A DNA stretch of 9,448 nt from Gemmatimonadota bacterium (lineage in GTDB: Bacteria > GCA-2686955). The notes beneath the pieces were generated by a model. That model was not told where the DNA came from and did no database searches. It saw only the letters and a list, made by a program, of their open reading frames with translations. Location of the stretch: contig NYZA01000220.1 of NCBI GenBank assembly GCA_002686955.1, positions 1-9,448 on the forward strand, given 5' to 3'. Made by a program: the position numbers and the translations under genes. The first letter of the stretch is position 1. Each line of letters begins with the position of its first letter. Positions 6,779-9,448 of this stretch are shown here, piece by piece.

Positions 6779-7596
6779 CTCCAATCCAATCTCTTATTCC
6801 GCTCCTCGGCTTCGTTCTCCTAGCCGCCCTGCACCGCATCGACGCCGGGGTGCCCCTGCCCTATGAGCCGGTGATGAGCGAGGGGATTCGCGACCCTGTT
6901 TTCGCATATCTGGTGGCGATGGCCGACGACGACGCGCGGGGCGAGTTGAGCGGGAAGGTGCTCGACAGTCTGGTCGTCGAATCGGGCCGAAGGAGCCGGC
7001 TGCCCCATCGTTTTCTCAGCGAGATCGTTCGCCGGGTCGGCCCGCCGGATCGACCCGCCGAGCTGCGGATCTCCTTCGCCGAGCCGCTACGCCTGCCGGT
7101 TCCGTACTCGATCCTCGGCTACCACCCCGGCTCGCTCCGAATCAGCGACGAAGTGGAGCTAGACGAATGGTCGCTCGGGCGAGTCCGCCTGCCGGACGGC
7201 CCGGATGGAAAGCGTCGCTACCTCGAAGAAGTCAAACTACTGGTCGTGCGCCGCGGAGAGCTCGTGATCGACATCGATTGGTGGATCGACAAACTCTTCG
7301 GCGGCAAGCTCGACGACACCGATATCGTAGCGCTAGCGCTGGTTCGCTTCGAAGGCGGCATCTTCGGAATCGCGACCGGCTACAACAGTTCGGGACGCGG
7401 GCGTAGCGGCACTTTCGATTTCTTCGAGGACGAGATCGTCTTCCCCTCGCCGTCACATTTCAAGTTCGCGGGCAGGACGCTTCGCGGGCGGGCGGAGAGG
7501 CTGCGGGACCGCGCGAAAGCAACTGCCCATCTTGGCATCCGATCGCCGGACCAATCGGCTCTCACGTCGCCCCAGTTCGGGCCTGGCCGGGAATGA
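6775..7596 (+). CDS. Exported protein of unknown function
   Basis: 273 residues, starting with GTG in a GTGA overlap with the previous stop codon. I chose this start because it immediately yields a hydrophobic signal sequence (MTPIQSLIPLLGFVLLAALHRIDAG, cleavage probably near residue 24-25). There is no lipobox cysteine, so it is likely periplasmic or anchored by an uncleaved helix. I do not recognise a family. The mature part mixes acidic and basic stretches. It contains a beta-rich segment, YSILGYHPGSLRISDEVELD (about 111-130), and a compact WWIDKLFGGKLDDTD patch (169-183). A glycine-rich turn, GYNSSGRGRSG (202-212), is followed by FDFFEDEIVFP (214-224). The C-terminal 40 residues are Arg/Ala-rich and probably disordered. 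GC and codon use match the neighbours. Its pairing with a SLOG-fold protein gives no clear role. Confidence 0.83.
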   Translation: MTPIQSLIPLLGFVLLAALHRIDAGVPLPYEPVMSEGIRDPVFAYLVAMADDDARGELSGKVLDSLVVESGRRSRLPHRFLSEIVRRVGPPDRPAELRISFAEPLRLPVPYSILGYHPGSLRISDEVELDEWSLGRVRLPDGPDGKRRYLEEVKLLVVRRGELVIDIDWWIDKLFGGKLDDTDIVALALVRFEGGIFGIATGYNSSGRGRSGTFDFFEDEIVFPSPSHFKFAGRTLRGRAERLRDRAKATAHLGIRSPDQSALTSPQFGPGRE

Positions 7597-7618
7597 CGGC
7601 TGTTCGCGGGGCGGTGTT

Positions 7619-7645
7619 GGGGCTGCGCTTTCAAAGCCCCTGTTT
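7619..7645 (+). terminator. Possible Rho-independent terminator after the exported-protein gene
   Basis: A GGGGCT / AGCCCC stem (6 bp, 7619-7624 with 7635-7640) has a 10-base loop and is followed by TGTTTC. It begins 22 bases past the stop at 7596. The loop is large and the T-run is interrupted, so this is a moderate-to-weak call. The remainder of 7597-7802 is GC-rich. It contains AAGGAG at 7745-7750 with no start codon at a proper distance, and no clear promoter. Confidence 0.35.
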
Positions 7646-7802
7646 CGTCCCGCGGCCCTTCCACCCGGCAACGCCGGCGGCCGCCCCGGGAGCCCCTCGC
7701 CCGCCCTGGATCGGCGCTCTTGAGCTAACATCGCGCCGCACGCTAAGGAGCGGCGACGCAGCGCTGTCTCGATTCCGCGATGGAAAGGGCGCCACCACCG
7801 AT

Positions 7803-9448
7803 ATGCCAGGCAAGAGAGACCGGAAGACCGGCAGCTACACCCATCCCGAGGCCAGCGCCTTGCTGCGCCCGGAAGTCGGCGCGCAGCCGCAGTTCAAGAA
7901 GAAGAGACCGCCGGTGAGCTATCGCTACGACTCCTCGCTCTCTCCGGCGCTGGAGTGGGATGGCCAGAACCCGGCGCGAGAGCAGGCGGAGCAGCATATT
8001 CGGGGCATCCTCGATGCCTTCGCGGCGGGCCGCGGGCGACTCCGGCCGCTGATCGCGGAGCTGCGCGACGCGGGGCAGGACCGACTGGCGAATGAGCTGG
8101 AGGGGCTGATCGAGGGTGACCTGGCCACCGGAGAGAAAGCCGCGGTGGCTCTCGAGTCCCTCTCGACCCCCTTTCTGAACTGGTCGGGCAAGGCGGAGCG
8201 CCTCTCCTTCGAGGTGCCGACTTTGCCCCTCTTCGTGCACGAACGTCTTTCGACCAAAGCGATCCTACAGACGCTGAAGGGGCACAAGCGCGATCGACAG
8301 CTCGACCTCTTCGATCTCTTCGGCGAGCGCGACATGGCGCTGCACGAGAAGCTGCTCAAGGCCTACGAGCACGCCAACGGCTGGACCAACCGCCTGATTC
8401 TGGGCGACTCCCTGGTGGTGATGAGCTCGCTGCTGCACTACGAGTCGATGGCCGGCCAGGTGCAGATGATCTACATGGATCCGCCCTACGGAGTGAAATT
8501 CGGTTCCAATTTCCAGCCCTTCGTGCGCAAGCGCGATGTCAAGCACAACGACGACGAAGACATGACCCGCGAGCCGGAGATGGTCAAGGCCTATCGCGAC
8601 ACCTGGGAGCTGGGCCTGCACTCCTACCTCACCTATCTGCGCGACCGACTTCTGCTCTGTCGTGAGCTGCTTGCGCCCTCCGGATCGATCTTCGTGCAGA
8701 TCTCCGACGAGAATCTGCATCATGTGCGGGAGGTGATGGATGAGGTTTTTGGGGGGGAGAATTTTGTTGTCTTGATCCTCGTGAAGAAGACCGGCGGTCA
8801 GAAGGGCGGATTCATCCAGCCGGTCAATGACTACTTGGTCTGGTACGCGCGCGACAAGGTGCTGGCTCAAGGCTCTTTCGTTCGGCTGTTCGAATCCATG
8901 TCACTTCCAGACTTGATTGCGGAAGGCTTCAATATAGTTGAGTTTCCGAATGGAGACGAAGCCAGACTTGCTGATGTCAAGGGTCCGAATGGCGACTCAC
9001 GAGATTACGAGCATTTTCCGGAGCTCTTTGTGCAGGAGCATCCCGACTGTAAGTTGTTTGCATCAAACCCACTGACGAGCGGCGGATTTCGGAAGAACCA
9101 GAGTGTAAAGTTTGAGTTCAAGGGGCGTTCTTTCGATCCTGGAATCGCAAGAGGCAACTGCTGGAAGCATACCGCAGTAACAGAAGATGGTCGCTCTTCC
9201 GGTATGGATCGATTGGCACACGCCAATCGCCTATTCGTAGGCAAGAACCAATTGCGCTTCAAGCGATACTCGACAGACTTCCCTTTCAAGACAATCAGCA
9301 ATTGGTGGGATTCATTCGGTGGCGCGTCGAACCCGCTCTACGTTGTGCAAACCAATGAGCAAATCGTTCGACGTTGTCTACTAATGACCACGAAGCCCGG
9401 CGACCTAATCCTCGACCCCACCTACGGCTCCGGCACCAGCGCTTACGT
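7803..9448 (+). CDS. Site-specific DNA methyltransferase, beta class (Type III Mod-like), truncated by the window edge
   Basis: The frame is open from the ATG at 7803 to the right edge, giving 548 codons with the stop outside. The start fits the family N-terminus (MPGKRDRKTGSYTHPEA, then RYDSSLSPALEWDGQNPARE); GGAAAGGG lies about 13 bases upstream. It transfers a methyl group from AdoMet, most likely to adenine N6. The catalytic motif IV DPPYG is at 226-230, in the strand VQMIYMDPPYG. The AdoMet-binding motif I DPTYGSGTSAY is at 538-548. Motif IV preceding motif I is the beta arrangement, shared with EcoP15I-type Mod subunits. Residues about 315-530 between them are the likely target-recognition region and are lower in GC than the rest. 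From memory, relatives of 900 or more residues pair with a large Type III-like helicase-nuclease, which would lie beyond 9448. Confidence 0.95.
   Translation, partial: MPGKRDRKTGSYTHPEASALLRPEVGAQPQFKKKRPPVSYRYDSSLSPALEWDGQNPAREQAEQHIRGILDAFAAGRGRLRPLIAELRDAGQDRLANELEGLIEGDLATGEKAAVALESLSTPFLNWSGKAERLSFEVPTLPLFVHERLSTKAILQTLKGHKRDRQLDLFDLFGERDMALHEKLLKAYEHANGWTNRLILGDSLVVMSSLLHYESMAGQVQMIYMDPPYGVKFGSNFQPFVRKRDVKHNDDEDMTREPEMVKAYRDTWELGLHSYLTYLRDRLLLCRELLAPSGSIFVQISDENLHHVREVMDEVFGGENFVVLILVKKTGGQKGGFIQPVNDYLVWYARDKVLAQGSFVRLFESMSLPDLIAEGFNIVEFPNGDEARLADVKGPNGDSRDYEHFPELFVQEHPDCKLFASNPLTSGGFRKNQSVKFEFKGRSFDPGIARGNCWKHTAVTEDGRSSGMDRLAHANRLFVGKNQLRFKRYSTDFPFKTISNWWDSFGGASNPLYVVQTNEQIVRRCLLMTTKPGDLILDPTYGSGTSAY
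8745..9380 (+). other. Low-GC segment inside the methyltransferase (target-recognition region)
   Basis: Hand counts of 60-base lines give 39/60 G+C at 8281-8340, against 27/60 at 8881-8940, 29/60 at 9061-9120 and 32/60 at 9181-9240. Codons such as ATA, AAT, GTT and CCA, rare earlier in the gene, become common. GC-rich codons return at motif I near 9400. The segment maps to the region between motifs IV and I, where target specificity usually lies. Exact borders are estimates. Confidence 0.6.

Noticed and set aside
6181-7596. A single 471-codon plus-strand frame covering both the SLOG-fold region and the exported protein
   Set aside because: Before 6775 it is an out-of-frame shadow of the SLOG-fold gene; only the part from the GTG at 6775 has a signal sequence and sensible protein composition.
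7780-7805. Alternative ATG at 7780 preceded by the AAGGAG at 7745-7750
   Set aside because: It is out of frame with the methyltransferase, about 29 bases from AAGGAG, and encodes only a short Arg/Pro-rich peptide.
7743-8359. Minus-strand open frames opposite the start of the methyltransferase
   Set aside because: The plus strand encodes a conserved methyltransferase N-terminus through this whole stretch; the minus frames have no domain or start context.

Overview
The window is GC-rich bacterial chromosome (about 60-65% G+C where I counted by hand), densely coded on both strands, with seven real genes and one gene relic. Two things suggest a Planctomycetota-like or Myxococcota-like bacterium: a large secreted metalloprotease with acidic Cys-Asn repeats of the DCNxNGIPDEC type, and a relic of a secreted beta-helix protein. 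The sequence alone does not settle the phylum. I see no tRNA, rRNA, CRISPR array, transposase or integrase.

Layout from left to right. (1) 209-2719 (+) encodes a secreted zinc metalloprotease: signal peptide, pro-region, HEXXHXXGXXH catalytic domain, calcium-type repeats, beta-propeller and one final repeat. (2) 2720-3063 is non-coding. It holds a possible terminator and the decayed beta-helix fragment. (3) 6053-3064 on the minus strand is a compact three-gene operon, ALDH-superfamily enzyme > alpha/beta hydrolase > hotdog acyl-CoA thioesterase. The first junction is a TGATG stop-start overlap and the second has a 3-base gap. The three enzymes plausibly act on acyl or aldehyde intermediates of lipid or xenobiotic metabolism, but no substrate can be read from sequence. 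(4) 6054-6292 is a divergent intergenic region with two overlapping inverted repeats that could form mutually exclusive hairpins. (5) 6293-7596 (+) is a two-gene operon: a TIGR00725-type LOG/SLOG-fold protein, then an exported protein of unknown function that starts on a 4-base GTGA overlap. (6) 7597-7802 is an intergenic gap with a terminator-like hairpin. (7) 7803 to the right edge (+) is the first 548 codons of a large beta-class site-specific DNA methyltransferase, cut by the window end. It is probably the modification gene of a Type III-like restriction-modification locus whose nuclease would lie outside.

No complete undescribed system is visible. The observations most worth following are the alternative hairpins at 6179-6236, the base-composition drop inside the methyltransferase with a T5G7 tract at its boundary, the beta-helix relic, and the tightly coupled ALDH/hydrolase/thioesterase operon of unknown substrate.
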